64,000 bases of DNA from Hanleya hanleyi. Lineage: Eukaryota; Mollusca; Polyplacophora; Lepidopleurida; Hanleyidae. Below, piece by piece: positions 23,241 to 32,229 of the stretch. Location of the stretch: assembly GCA_036873755.1 (NCBI GenBank), contig JAVTVY010020608.1:1-64000 (forward strand). Reading direction: 5' to 3'. Every line of letters starts with the position of its first letter. Position 1 is the stretch's first letter. The position numbers and the translations under genes were made by a program. The notes under the pieces were generated by a model that saw only the letters and a list, made by a program, of their open reading frames with translations, searched no databases and was not told where the DNA came from.

Positions 23241-23500
23241 AGTAGTAGTATAAGCGTATTTGACCGCACATTTCACCCGGATGTAATGAAGTCACTGGAG
23301 CGGATTTGAGGCGGAACTTGATCACGTGATCAAGGCATGTACTGACATGTTCTGGATTGCATCAGCATTGGCTGTGTGCCAAGTGTTGACCACTATAATT
23401 CCGGCAACCTTTGACCTTTGTATTCCTCCGCGGTGATGAGGTCATGTCTGGCGGTGATGCGGTCGCCTCCGCGGAAAAAAAGTAGTCCCCAGAGTTCAAA
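23241..23500. repeat. Left unique terminal inverted repeat
   Basis: Matches 30265-30521 in reverse complement with only scattered differences. It includes a TTGATCACGTGATCAA palindrome near 23319-23334 and CTCCGCGGTGATGAGG and GCGGTGATGCGGTC blocks, which recur in the terminus of the larger element at 36737 and 38412. Confidence 0.88.
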
Positions 23501-24150
23501 TACGCTGCATGGTCCGATGGGGTCGAGTGAGGTATCAAAGTGAAGCATTCGTGAAGGGGCATCTGATGGGCTGGGCGCGGGGTTGAAATATCGTCATCTT
23601 GCACATGCGCGGTGGACCAAGGGTATGGAAATAGACGTTTTGGGGTCTAGGGGAGCCACTAATGGTCCAATTGGGTCATATGAGGTATCCATGTGAAGCA
23701 TTCGTAAAGGGGCATCTGATGGGCTGGATGCGGGGTTGAAATATCGGCATTCTGCGCATGCGCGGTGGACCAAGGGTATGGAAATAGACGTTTTCGGGTC
23801 TTTGTCACCAGTCTGGGCATGCGCAGACAGGGAATTGTGGGAAAAGGGTATGAAAATAGACGTTTTGGGATCTAGGAGAGCCCCTAATGGGCCGACGGAG
23901 TCGTATGGGGTATCAATGTGAAGCACACATCAGGGGGCATCTGACTGGCCTTGTGGCTCGGGCGTTGGCACCAGTCTGCGCATGCGCAGACAGGGAATTG
24001 TGGGAAGATGGTATGGAAATAGACGTTTTGGGATCTGGGTGGGCCCCTAATGGGTCGATGGAGTTGTATGAGGTATCAATGTGAAGCACACATGAGGGGG
24101 GCACCGGCCTGGACTAGTGTCTCGGCCGTTGTCACCAGTCTGCGCATACG
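23501..24150 (-). repeat. Left ~155-bp tandem array with NRF1-like sites
   Basis: About four units, each with a TGCGCATGCGCA-like palindrome, GGGAATTGTGGGA, ATAGACGTTTTGGG, GATCTAGG-GAGCCCCTAATGG and GAGGTATCAATGTGAAGC. The same unit builds the ends of the larger element at 36.8-39.9 kb and 50.3-51.5 kb. Confidence 0.88.
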
Positions 24151-24164
24151 CAAACAGGGAATTG

Positions 24165-24320
24165 TGAGCAACGCCCGCCAACGCCAAGCTCAACGCTTCA
24201 ACGCCCTGGTGAATTAGCCCAAAAGCTCTGATTTTTCTAGACATTAATTCATTGGAAATGCAGTGACGCCCGTCAACGTCCGCCTTAACGCCCTAGCATA
24301 ACGCCTTGACGTCATGATAT
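24165..24320. repeat. GCGTT/AACGC motif array, outer left
   Basis: AACGCC, CAACGC, TAACGC or their near variants occur at ~9-12 bp spacing (ACGCCCGCCAACGCCAAGC, TCAACGCTTCAACGCCC, and CGCCTTAACGCCC). The mirror copy is at 29305-29455. The ~10-bp phasing resembles protein-binding iterons. Confidence 0.65.
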
Positions 24321-24413
24321 AGACAGATGAGAGAAGAACAACAACAACAAGGATGAGAGAACAACAACAACAACAACAAGTTTTTTTCATATAGTTTATT
24401 TTCCCCTCCATCA

Positions 24414-24452
24414 TAACATACCCACGCTGGGGGAGCCGCGTTGGGTATGTTT
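24414..24452 (-). terminator. Conserved 3' hairpin with GGCTCCCCCA loop, left arm
   Basis: Reading the minus strand, AACATACCCAACGC and GCGTGGGTATGTT form a ~13-bp stem around a GGCTCCCCCA loop, ~160 bp beyond the zinc-finger gene stop. AATAAA lies downstream on the same strand. A related hairpin with the same loop follows the ATPase gene of the larger element at 44860, so it is probably a 3'-end or packaging signal. Confidence 0.6.
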
Positions 24453-24608
24453 ACAATTCAAGAATACTCTTGTCCAATCAGAGACCGCCATTTGGTCCTG
24501 CCATATTCGTTCTTGCCCGTTAAGTGTATTCTCGGCTGCACTTGTCCAATCAGAAGCCGTCCTTAAAAAAGCCCCATCTTCGGCTCTGTTTGCTCTCAGC
24601 CGTTTGTT

Positions 24609-25181
24609 CTAATCGTCGTCGGTCAGGCCTGGATATTCGTCGAGCAGCATGTCGTGAAACAGTTGTTTGCGCATTCTAATCGCATTTACCAGGGCCTCGG
24701 TGGGTGGTAAACCCATATCCTCTTCCAAGTGACGATTGGTCTTCATGATGGACCTGTGCGTGGGGTCGCCTTTCATTTCAAGCGGTAGTAAGGTATACTG
24801 TTCATAGATCGCCATGGCTGTTTTCCTGATGCGGGGCCGCATTTCGGTGTACGCCTGTTGTAAGTTATCCTGTTCCGCGTCCTCGATCGCTTCAGCGTGA
24901 ATATTGATAGCTGCTGTCACAATACGATCCCAGAAGGTAGGTTCTGCCTCACTTTCCTGGAATGTAGGCTGACTATCTGAGGTCAAGCTCTCCATATCAC
25001 TAGATAGACTGTCAGCAATCTTGGATTCAGTATCAGTCGATACACTCTCATCGATCTCTGTATCAGCATCCGATTCAACGGAATCCTCGGCGTCTTCAAT
25101 CCCATGTATATTTTTCTGGTGTCGCATCATATCGTAATGTCTGGTGAACGTGCCTTCACACTCGGAACAAGTATAAGCCAT
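24609..25181 (-). CDS. C2H2 zinc-finger protein with acidic linker and helical domain (left arm)
   Basis: 190 aa starting at MAYTCSEC, the first Met after the long divergent upstream frame. One C2H2 finger (Cys4 and Cys7, then two His separated by four residues) is followed by an acidic Ser/Thr-rich linker (many D, E, S, T; ~residues 30-75) and a helical C-terminal domain. That domain contains DPTHRSIMKT and AIRMRKQLFHDML, which align with DPVHMEIEKT and AIAQKQHLFERII in the C-terminus of the neighbouring ATPase protein, so the two genes look like relatives or share a module. Probably a DNA-binding protein; function unknown. The right-arm twin is at 28438-29010. Confidence 0.75.
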   Translation of the reverse strand: MAYTCSECEGTFTRHYDMMRHQKNIHGIEDAEDSVESDADTEIDESVSTDTESKIADSLSSDMESLTSDSQPTFQESEAEPTFWDRIVTAAINIHAEAIEDAEQDNLQQAYTEMRPRIRKTAMAIYEQYTLLPLEMKGDPTHRSIMKTNRHLEEDMGLPPTEALVNAIRMRKQLFHDMLLDEYPGLTDDD

Positions 25182-25234
25182 GTTGACGGTTGAACGTCGA
25201 CTGTGCGTGTTTTGGGAATACACTCGCTTTCATA

Positions 25235-25345
25235 GAGAGTAACACCCGCCAACGCCCACTGTTACGCCTTAACGCCCAATATGTACGCCTTGACGCTCGT
25301 CTCAACGCTTTAACACACTTTCTTAACGCTTTAACGTCGTTTAAT
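25235..25345. repeat. GCGTT/AACGC motif array, inner left
   Basis: AACACCCGCCAACGCCC, TTACGCCTTAACGCCC, TCAACGCTTTAAC and TTAACGCTTTAACGTCG follow each other in the ~110 bp between the zinc-finger gene start and the ATPase gene end. Mirror copy at 28265-28385. It overlaps the 3' end of the ATPase frame at 25331. Confidence 0.65.
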
Positions 25346-26567
25346 GATGCGTTCAAACAAATGCTGCTTTTGTGCTATTGCTCTGACATACGCCGCTTTC
25401 CAGTTCATGCCCCAGGTTTTCAACATCGACGCTGTTTTTTCGATTTCCATATGGACTGGGTCCTTGTCCAACAATTTCATATGGGTCACGAGGTCGACAT
25501 ACTGCTGACGTAAAGCCCGTCGTAGTCTGGGTGCCAAGCTGTTATGGGCTAAAATTGCGGCTTCTTTTTTCGAATATCCTTTGTGCTGAAACTTGTTTTC
25601 TGTGGCCCTCAACGTCTCGCCCATCTCGGCGTTCATACTTTCTTTGAACAAATCCTTCCATAGCCTCGAGTTCACATTATGTTCATTCCCTTGTACGGGT
25701 ACGGGTTGGGCCTTCACGGTTGGGTGATATTCCGGGACTGATGGTATGAAGCGGACCCGCTGTATGGGGGTGGGTTGCTGCTGCTTCTGCTCTGCCAGGA
25801 GTGGACTCGGCGGATGGTGGAGGGGTATATGACGTTGCGGTGATTCCTCGCCGGGTAACAGGTGGGTCGTCAGCCGACGATCTTCGGGGGTATGGGCTTT
25901 TAAATCTACGAACAGGTAGCCGTACGGACGACTTGTCGCCCCTTGAAACGCCTGCATGAAATGGTCGATGTTCTGAGGATAAATTCGACTACCAAACACG
26001 GATTTGTGCTCTGTCAATGGGATTGGAGAACAACACAAAGTATTGGCAGTTCAAGGCAATATCTCTGGACGCCTTTCCTTGAGGAAAGAGATTCTGGGTC
26101 AAATAGATGACGGACAGATTCCGATGATGGGATCCTTTAGTAAACAAGTCGGAGACGTGTGAATTGTCCTTGGCCGCACTCATCAGATCATCTAGCACTA
26201 CCACGTTGGTCTGCTCGGGTTCAAAGTAATACGGTTCGTTTATGTCGTGGGGAATCTCTGGGACGAAGCTCACATTCTGTAACCTTGTAGTTTCGTAGGC
26301 GGGCTGCCATTGGCTATTACACCAAACAACACGTGTCGGAGCTGGGGTTGCCACACCTCCCTCTAAGAACTTCATCACCCAGGACGTCTTTCCACATGCC
26401 GTAGGGCCGCTCACCGTCATCGTATAGGGATGGTATACTGCTCCTGTTGGACCTATAGCGTGACTCGGCTGTGTCTCTTGGTTGTGTTTGCGTTGAATGT
26501 GCCTGAGCATACTATCGCGAGGAGAGAAGGTTCTCTGACAGAAAGTACACGTAGACGACATGTTCAT
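25331..26567 (-). pseudogene. Zinc finger-A32 ATPase, left arm, broken by a 2-bp deletion
   Basis: The ATG at 26567-26565 opens a protein with one C2H2 finger (CTFCQRTFS...H-x4-H), Walker A GPTACGKT, Walker B VVVLDD and IYLTQN, the layout of A32/FtsK-like genome-packaging ATPases of Polintons and related dsDNA viruses. Near 25998-26003 the left arm has GTGTTT where the right arm has GTGTGTTT, a 2-bp loss that shifts the frame and ends the first part. The second part (from about 26013 down to 25331) keeps GYLFVDLKAHTPEDR, a Pro/Gln-rich linker, and the helical C-terminal domain that the right arm has lost. Confidence 0.85.
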
Positions 26568-26569
26568 CA

Positions 26570-27195
26570 GTCGACCAATACATATGGACTGATGATGGAC
26601 ACATGTTCATTCCTATATTTACAGACTCTACCACCACCACATACACCACCACCAACTCCACCAACACCACCGCCACACACCACCAACACCACCACCAACG
26701 CCACCAACGCCACCACCAACACCACCAACGCCACCAACGCCATCAACCCCCGGTGGTGGTGGTAGCCCCCGTGTGGCAGAGCTCTTGGGTCGGAGCTCTT
26801 GGAGCGCGTGCGCGTGTACCTGTGCTGCACCCTGTACCCTATAGCCCGTGGGGAATAGGGTACACCAGGGTGTGGGTGCAGCACAGGTACACGCGCATGC
26901 CTGCGATGACGTCATTTCCGAGCTCTGAGCTCCGCAAGCTTTGAGCTCCGAGAGCTCCAATCCAAGAGCTCTGCCACACGGGGGCTACCACCACCACCGG
27001 GGGTTGACGGCGTTGGTGGCCTTGGTGGTGGCGTTGGTGGTGGCGTTGGTGGCGTTGGTGGTGGTGGCGTTGGTGGTAGTGTTGGTGGTGTGTGGCGGTG
27101 GTGTTGGTGGAGTTGGTGGTGGTGTGTGTGGTGGTGGTAGAGTCTAAATATAGGAATGAACATGTGTCCATCATCAGTCCATATGTATTGGTCGA
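26570..27195. repeat. Palindrome centre: (ACC)n/(GGT)n tracts and inner hairpin
   Basis: CCACCA-type runs at 26628-26762 mirror GGTGGT-type runs at 26986-27140. Between them are AGAGCTCTTGG/CCAAGAGCTCT blocks and an inner inverted repeat (GCGCGTGTACCTGTGCTGCA pairing with its complement near 26877-26897) around GGGTACA. This explains the low-complexity ORFs on both strands, none of which I call. A TCTAAATATAGG sequence near 27143 could serve as a TATA box for the right-arm gene. Confidence 0.85.
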
Positions 27196-27198
27196 CTG

Positions 27199-28266
27199 AT
27201 GAACATGTCGTGTACGTGTACGTTCTGTCAGAGAACCTTCTCTCGTCGCGATAGTATGCTCAGGCACATTCAACGCAAACACAACCAAGAGACACAGCCG
27301 AGTCCCGCTATAGGTCCAACAAGAGCAGTATACCATCCCTATACGATGACGATGAGCGGCCGTACGGCATGTGGAAAGACGTCCTGGGTGATGAAGTTCT
27401 TAGAGGGAGGTGTGGCAACCCCAGCTCCGACACGTGTTGTTTGGTGTTATAGCCAATGGCAGCCCGCCTACGAAACTACAAGGTTACAGAATGTGAGCTT
27501 CGTCCCAGGGATTCCCCACGACATAAACGAACCGTATTACTTTGACCCCGAGCAGACCAACGTTGTAGTGCTAGATGATCTGATGAGTGCGGCCAAGGAC
27601 AATTCACACGTCGCCGACTTGTTTACTAAAGGATCCCATCATCGGAATCTGTCCGTCATCTATTTGCCCCAGAATCTCTTTCCTCAAGGGAAGGCGTCCA
27701 GAGATATTGCCTTGAACTTCCAATACTTTGTGTTGTTCTCCAATCCCATTGACAGAGCACAAATTCGTGTGTTTGGTAGTCGAAATTATCCTCAGAACAT
27801 CGACCATTTCATGCAGGCGTTTCAAGGGGCGACAAGTCGTCCGTACGGCTACCTGTTCGTAGATTTAAAAGCCCATACCCCCGAAGATCGTCGGCTGACG
27901 ACCCACCTGTTACCCGGCGAGGAATCACCGCAACGTCATATACCCCAACACCATCCGCAGAGTCCACTCCTGGCAGAGCAGCAGCAGCAACCCACCCCCA
28001 TACAGCGGGTCCGCTTCATACCATCAGTCCCGGAATATCACCCAACCGTGAAGGCCCAACCCGTACCCGTACAAGGGAATGAACATAATGTGAACTCGAG
28101 GCTATGGAAGGATTTGTTCAAAGAAAGCATGGACGCCGAGATGGGCGAGACGTTGAGGGCCACAGAAAACAAGTTTCAGCACAAAGGGTATTCGAAAAAA
28201 GAAGCCGCAATTTTAGCAATTTTTGGCGTATGTCAGAGCAATAGCACAAAAGCAGCATTTGTTTGA
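27199..28266 (+). CDS. Zinc finger-A32 packaging ATPase fusion (right arm, C-terminus lost)
   Basis: 355 aa. One C2H2 finger (Cys7, Cys10, His23, His28) is followed by an ATPase domain with Walker A GRTACGKT (54-61), Walker B VVVLDD (122-127) and an LFTKGSHHRNLSVIYLPQN region (~141-159) that matches the ATPase of the larger element. Family knowledge: such ATPases pump viral DNA into capsids. Then follow GYLFVDLKAHTPEDR, a Gln/Pro-rich linker and the start of a helical domain. After AAILA (~28217) the sequence jumps over about 180 bp present in the left arm, so the C-terminal module is deleted and the end is out of frame. A zinc finger fused to the packaging motor suggests sequence-specific DNA choice (inference). 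Confidence 0.85.
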   Translation: MNMSCTCTFCQRTFSRRDSMLRHIQRKHNQETQPSPAIGPTRAVYHPYTMTMSGRTACGKTSWVMKFLEGGVATPAPTRVVWCYSQWQPAYETTRLQNVSFVPGIPHDINEPYYFDPEQTNVVVLDDLMSAAKDNSHVADLFTKGSHHRNLSVIYLPQNLFPQGKASRDIALNFQYFVLFSNPIDRAQIRVFGSRNYPQNIDHFMQAFQGATSRPYGYLFVDLKAHTPEDRRLTTHLLPGEESPQRHIPQHHPQSPLLAEQQQQPTPIQRVRFIPSVPEYHPTVKAQPVPVQGNEHNVNSRLWKDLFKESMDAEMGETLRATENKFQHKGYSKKEAAILAIFGVCQSNSTKAAFV

Positions 28267-28385
28267 ACGCATCATTAAACGACGTTAAAGCGTTAAGAAA
28301 GTGTGTTAAAGCGTTGAGACGAGCGTCAAGGTGTACATATTGGGCGTTAAGGCGTAACAGTGGGCGTTGGCGGGTGTTACTGTCT
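28265..28385. repeat. GCGTT motif array, inner right
   Basis: GACGTTAAAGCGTTAAG, GTGTTAAAGCGTTGAG, GAGCGTC, GGGCGTTAAGGCGTAAC and GGGCGTTGGCGGGTGTT are spaced by roughly one helical turn. Mirror of 25235-25345, upstream of the right-arm zinc-finger gene, where it could act as operator or origin iterons. Confidence 0.65.
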
Positions 28386-28437
28386 ATGAAAGCGAGTGTA
28401 TTCCCAAAACACGCACAGTCGACGTTCAACCGTCAAC

Positions 28438-29010
28438 ATGGCTTATACTTGTTCCGAGTGTGAACGGACGTTCACCAGACATTACGATATGATGCGACAC
28501 CAGAAAAATATACATGGGATTGAAGACGCCGAGGATTCCGTTGAATCGGATGCTGATACAGAGATCGATGAGAGTGTATCGACTGATACCGAATCCAAGA
28601 TTGCTGACAGTCTATCTACTGATATGGAGAGCTTGACCTCAGCTAGTCAGCCTACATCCCAGGAAAGTGAGGTAGAACCTACCTTCTGGGATCGTATTGT
28701 GACAGCAGCTATCAATACTCACGCTGAAGCGATCGAGGACGCGGAACAGGATAACTTACAACAGGCGTACACCGAAATGCGGCCCCGCATCAGGAAAACA
28801 GCCATGGCGATCTATGAACAGTATACCTTACTACCGCTTGAAACGAAAGGCGACCCCACGCACAGGTCCATCATGAAGACCAAGCGTCACTTGGAAGAGG
28901 ATATGGGTTTACCACCCACCGAGGCCCTGGAAAATGCGATTAGAATGCGCAAACAACTGTTTCACGACATGCTGCCCGACGAATATCCAGGCCTGACCGA
29001 CGACGATTAG
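28438..29010 (+). CDS. C2H2 zinc-finger protein with acidic linker and helical domain (right arm)
   Basis: 190 aa, the twin of 24609-25181, with a handful of substitutions (for example ECERTF for ECEGTF). Same layout: N-terminal C2H2 finger, acidic Ser/Thr linker, helical module with DPTHRSIMKT. The open frame extends upstream to 28396, but MAYTC is preferred because the finger starts right after it. Preserved reading frames in both arms, despite damage to the ATPase genes, suggest either recent origin or continued selection. Confidence 0.75.
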   Translation: MAYTCSECERTFTRHYDMMRHQKNIHGIEDAEDSVESDADTEIDESVSTDTESKIADSLSTDMESLTSASQPTSQESEVEPTFWDRIVTAAINTHAEAIEDAEQDNLQQAYTEMRPRIRKTAMAIYEQYTLLPLETKGDPTHRSIMKTKRHLEEDMGLPPTEALENAIRMRKQLFHDMLPDEYPGLTDDD

Positions 29011-29166
29011 AACAAACGGCTGAGAGCGAACAGAGCCGAAGATGGGGCTTTTTTAAGGACGGCTTCTGATTGGACAAGTGCAGCCGAGAATACACTTAAC
29101 GGGCAAGAACGAATATGGCAGGACCAAATGGCGGTCTCTGATTGGACAAGAGTATTTTTGAATTGT

Positions 29167-29207
29167 AAACATACCCAACGCGGCTCCCCCAGCGTGGGTA
29201 TGTTATG
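29167..29207 (+). terminator. Conserved 3' hairpin with GGCTCCCCCA loop, right arm
   Basis: AACATACCCAACGC - GGCTCCCCCA - GCGTGGGTATGTT, followed by GGAAAATAAAC (AATAAA near 29218). Mirror of the left-arm hairpin and related to the hairpin after the ATPase gene at 44860. Confidence 0.6.
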
Positions 29208-29304
29208 ATGGAAGGGAAAATAAACTATATAAAAAAAACTTGTTGTTGTTGTTGTTGTTCTCTCATCCTTGTTGTTGTTGTTCTTCTCTCATCTGTCTAT
29301 ATCA

Positions 29305-29455
29305 TGGCGTCAAGGCGTTATGCTAGGGCGTTAAGGCGGACGTTGACGGGCGTCACTGCATTTCCCATGAATTAGTGTCTAGAAAAATCAGAGCTTTTGG
29401 GCTAATTCACCAGGGCGTTGAAGCGTTGAGCTTGGCGTTGGCGGGCGTTGCTCAC
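29305..29455. repeat. GCGTT motif array, outer right
   Basis: GGCGTCAAGGCGTTATG, GGGCGTTAAGGCGGACGTTG, GGGCGTTGAAGCGTTGAG and TTGGCGTTGGCGGGCGTTG. Mirror copy of 24165-24320. Confidence 0.65.
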
Positions 29456-30264
29456 AATTCCCTGTTTGCGTATGCGCAGACTGGTGAAAACGGCCGAGAC
29501 ACTGGTCCAGGCGGGTGCCCCCACATGTGTGCTTCACATTGATACCTCATACAACTCCATCGACCCATTACCCCTAATGGGTCGATGGAGTTGTATGAGG
29601 TATCACCCAGATCCCAAAACGTCTATTTCCAAAACGTCTATAACCACGCAGACTGGTGCCAACGCCCGAGCCACTAGTTCAGTCAGATGCCCCCTCATGT
29701 GTGCTTCACATGGATACCCCATACGACTCCATCGGCCCATTAGGGGCTCTCCTAGATCCCAAAACGTCTATTTTCATACCCTTTTCCTACAATTCCCTGT
29801 CTGCGCATGCGCAGGCTGGTGACAACGGCCGAGACACTAGTCCAGACGGATGCCCCCTCATGTGTGCTTCACATTGATACCTCATACGACTCCATCGGCC
29901 CATTAGGGGCTCTCCTAGATCCCAAAACGTCTATTTGCATACCCATTTCCTACAATTCCCTGTCTGCGCATGCGCAGACTGGTGACAACGGCCGAGACAC
30001 TAGTCCAGACGGATGCCCCCTCATGTGTGCTTCACATTGATACCTCATACGACTCCATCGGCTCAGTAGGGGCTCCCCTAGATCCCAAAACGTCTATTTT
30101 CATACTCTTGGTCTACTGCGCATGCGCAAAATGACGTCAGTTCCACGTGTCACCCACCCCGTCGGATGCGCCTTCACGAATGCTTCACATGGATTCCTCA
30201 TACGACTCCATCGGCCCATTAGGGGCTCTCCTAGATCCCATGATCCCTAGACCATGCAGCGTAT
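29456..30264 (+). repeat. Right ~155-bp tandem array with NRF1-like sites
   Basis: About five units in the opposite orientation to 23501-24150, each with CTGCGCATGCGCAGACTGGT-like cores. Near 29565-29605 a small inverted duplication of the GGGTCGATGGAGTTGTAT block breaks the register. Frames that run through several units only reflect the repeat period. Confidence 0.88.
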
Positions 30265-30521
30265 TTGAATTCTGGGGACTTTTTTCTCCGCGGAGGCGAC
30301 CGCATCACCGCCAGACATGACCTCATCACCGCGGAGGAATACAAAGGTCAAAGGTTGCCGGAACTATAGTGGTCAACACTTGGCACACAGCCAATGCTGA
30401 TGCAATCCAGAACATGTCAGTACATGCCTTGATCACGTGATCAAGTTCCGCCTCAAATCCGCCCCAGTGACGTCATTACATCCGGGTGAAATGTGCGGTC
30501 AAATACGCTTATACTACTACT
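30265..30521. repeat. Right unique terminal inverted repeat
   Basis: Reverse complement of 23241-23500, ending ATACTACTACT at 30521, with TTGATCACGTGATCAA at about 30429-30444. Confidence 0.88.
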
Positions 30522-30527
30522 GGGCTC
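30522..30527 (+). repeat. 6-bp target-site duplication, right (GGGCTC)
   Basis: Identical to 23235-23240; together they fix the exact ends of the palindromic element. Confidence 0.92.
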
Positions 30528-30564
30528 TATGTGCTACCTTGAGAGAATTTATATAGCAGTCTCT

Positions 30565-30760
30565 AATTGACAGTGGGTACTATTAACTTTCCCAGATTTC
30601 ACCGCTGGTGAGTCATCAGCGTAGCAACTGTTATCGCGCTCAGTTTCTATTACCCTGGACACTTATCAGCCCAGCAGTACAGCACGAGGTCACCCATCCA
30701 AGTCTTGACCGTCGCTTTCAACACTATTTCAGTCATATCACGGCGTTTAGTTCCTATTCC
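30565..30760 (-). repeat. 5S-rRNA-derived SINE, diverged
   Basis: On the minus strand it contains ACTTGGATGGGTGACC, CGTGCTGTACTG and upstream GATATGACTGAAATAGTG, the 3' half of a 5S-derived SINE head and a tail fragment. ACTTGGATGGGTGACC is the conserved internal segment of 5S rRNA. Confidence 0.6.
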
Positions 30761-30935
30761 TTTTCTCACCCGGAAACCCCACGAGTAGGGTATTCCTTTT
30801 CACACCCAGGAATTCCACGGGTGCCCCAGTTAGTCGCCTCTGACGACAAGCTCTCTGAGGGGCTGAGGCCTATTCTTATCATGACCTGGAATGTACCACA
30901 CAATATGGCGATTAGTTGAAGAAACTAACGATGTT
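30761..30935 (+). repeat. Mollusc-type interspersed repeat fragment
   Basis: GGGTGCCCCAGTTAGTCGCC and TCTGACGACAAGC resemble a repeat core I recall from gastropod SINEs. A short direct repeat (CCTTTTCTCACCCGGAA / CCTTTTCACACCCAGGAA) lies at its left. Family assignment is from memory. Confidence 0.45.
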
Positions 30936-31004
30936 CCCGTTTTCCAGAGGAAGATCTGGTTGCTGAGATATTCCTATGAAGTAGGCTCTCATTTGCAAAT
31001 TGCC

Positions 31005-31180
31005 CGGCAATGAGTCAGTGAGTCAGTCAGTCTATCCAAATCCTTTCTCCGGCAAAATAAGGAGTAGGCCTACCGTTGACATTAGAACCTTGATTTTTGG
31101 CATGAACTTGCATTAGGAGACTGTTACCAGCAAGTTCTGAGCTGAGCTGCTTTTGATGAAAATTTAGGGACTAATCCATT
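31005..31180 (+). repeat. Dispersed repeat R2, copy 2
   Basis: Starts near GAGTCAGTGAGTCAGTCAGT and contains CTCCGGCAAAATAAGGAG, TTGCATTAGGAGACTG and GAGCTGAGCTGCTTTTGATG. Same repeat as 8770-8950 (minus) and 34388-34560. Confidence 0.65.
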
Positions 31181-31750
31181 TACTAAAATGGCGGCCCTCA
31201 TGGACTTCAAGAAGCAGGATGCGAGTTTGAAAATTTAGTCTCTCCACCTGCTGTACATAGGAAATATTCAATTATTTCTTCAATAAATAATAAAAGTAAG
31301 TCCATTAGATTGATTTTAAGTAGTTTTGGTTTAGATTTTATCCGACATTCAAATTGGTTTGTCAATATTTGGGCGCGTGAGTTTGGGCGCAAATACGGGT
31401 ATATCGGTATACCGGTATCAAAACCCGTCTGGATTACTCCCGCCTACTAAGGCGACATATAAACCTCGAAATTGGTAAAAACATCAATCTAGGTAAACCA
31501 AGATGGTAAATCAGGGGAATACCATCTAGACGTAACGCTATGAAAATTTCGTGCGAAATGTTCGCCGACATTCTACGAGATCCCATATTAAGCCAATCAC
31601 GACCATTTCTACTTTTTCTCGCTGAGAAAGATTGACGCTTTCTTCGCGGAGATTAACATCTTCGCACGGCACAATCTTTTGATATTTTCTACCCCTGATA
31701 AAGTCAGACTTTTCGACGGGAGTAAACTCTTTGTTCTCTACGGTTTTCCA

Positions 31751-31961
31751 CACAGGCCCGCAAAACAAGAGTTTGGGTGGGGTGGGGGGTGGTATTACGG
31801 TGAAGTGTCGAAATATGGGGTCTCTATATATAACTATGCTTTATATCAATCCACATGGATTGATATAAAGCATGGGGTTATATATAGAGACCCCATATTT
31901 CGACACTTCATCGTAATACCACCGTCCACACCCCCCAAAACTCTGGTTTTGCGGGCCTGTG
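31751..31961. mobile_element. hAT-like fold-back MITE, copy 2 (8-bp target duplication)
   Basis: Same family as 19967-20168: ends CACAGGCCCG and CGGGCCTGTG, near-perfect inverted repeat around a TATCAATCCACATGGATTG centre. Exact flanks GTTTTCCA at 31743-31750 and 31962-31969. Two independent insertions with clean 8-bp duplications firmly define the element ends. Confidence 0.92.
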
Positions 31962-32229
31962 GTTTTCCACGAACCCTGTCTGGAAATGATGCCATGCATG
32001 TGTTTGGATACTGTTTCAGGATAATGTGTATATATTAGACCACGAGCTACCGTATGTAATTACTGTGGGCGTGATTTTGAAATTGTTTCAAAAAGCTATC
32101 CGCCTGATTGACTAACAATAATAGTTTCAAATTCGCACGGCATTTATATTGGGTTGAATTCAGATAATATAATATTCCGTGATATTATATCTGAGTTTAC
32201 TGAGATAGCAAAAACATGTCCTAATGCCT

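Larger units (their letters stand above)
23241..30521. mobile_element. Palindromic Polinton-family element, 7,281 bp, non-autonomous
   Basis: Left end AGTAGTAGTATAAGCG and right end CGCTTATACTACTACT are inverted copies. The AG-starting ends and exact 6-bp GGGCTC flanks fit Polinton/Maverick integration. The whole element is a giant inverted repeat centred near 26.88 kb. Each ~3.5-kb arm carries, from centre outwards, a zinc finger-ATPase gene, a GCGTT-rich array, a second zinc-finger gene, a hairpin, another GCGTT array, and a ~155-bp tandem array with the terminus. Arms are nearly identical, so the structure is recent or kept alike by gene conversion. There is no integrase, polymerase, protease or capsid gene, so it must have been inserted in trans. 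It lies in intron 1 of the FReD gene. Confidence 0.9.

Noticed and set aside
26430..27336. Several 100-165-residue His/Thr- or Gly/Val-rich frames on both strands
   Set aside because: They are read through (ACC)n/(GGT)n repeats at the palindrome centre and mirror each other; composition is purely repeat-driven.
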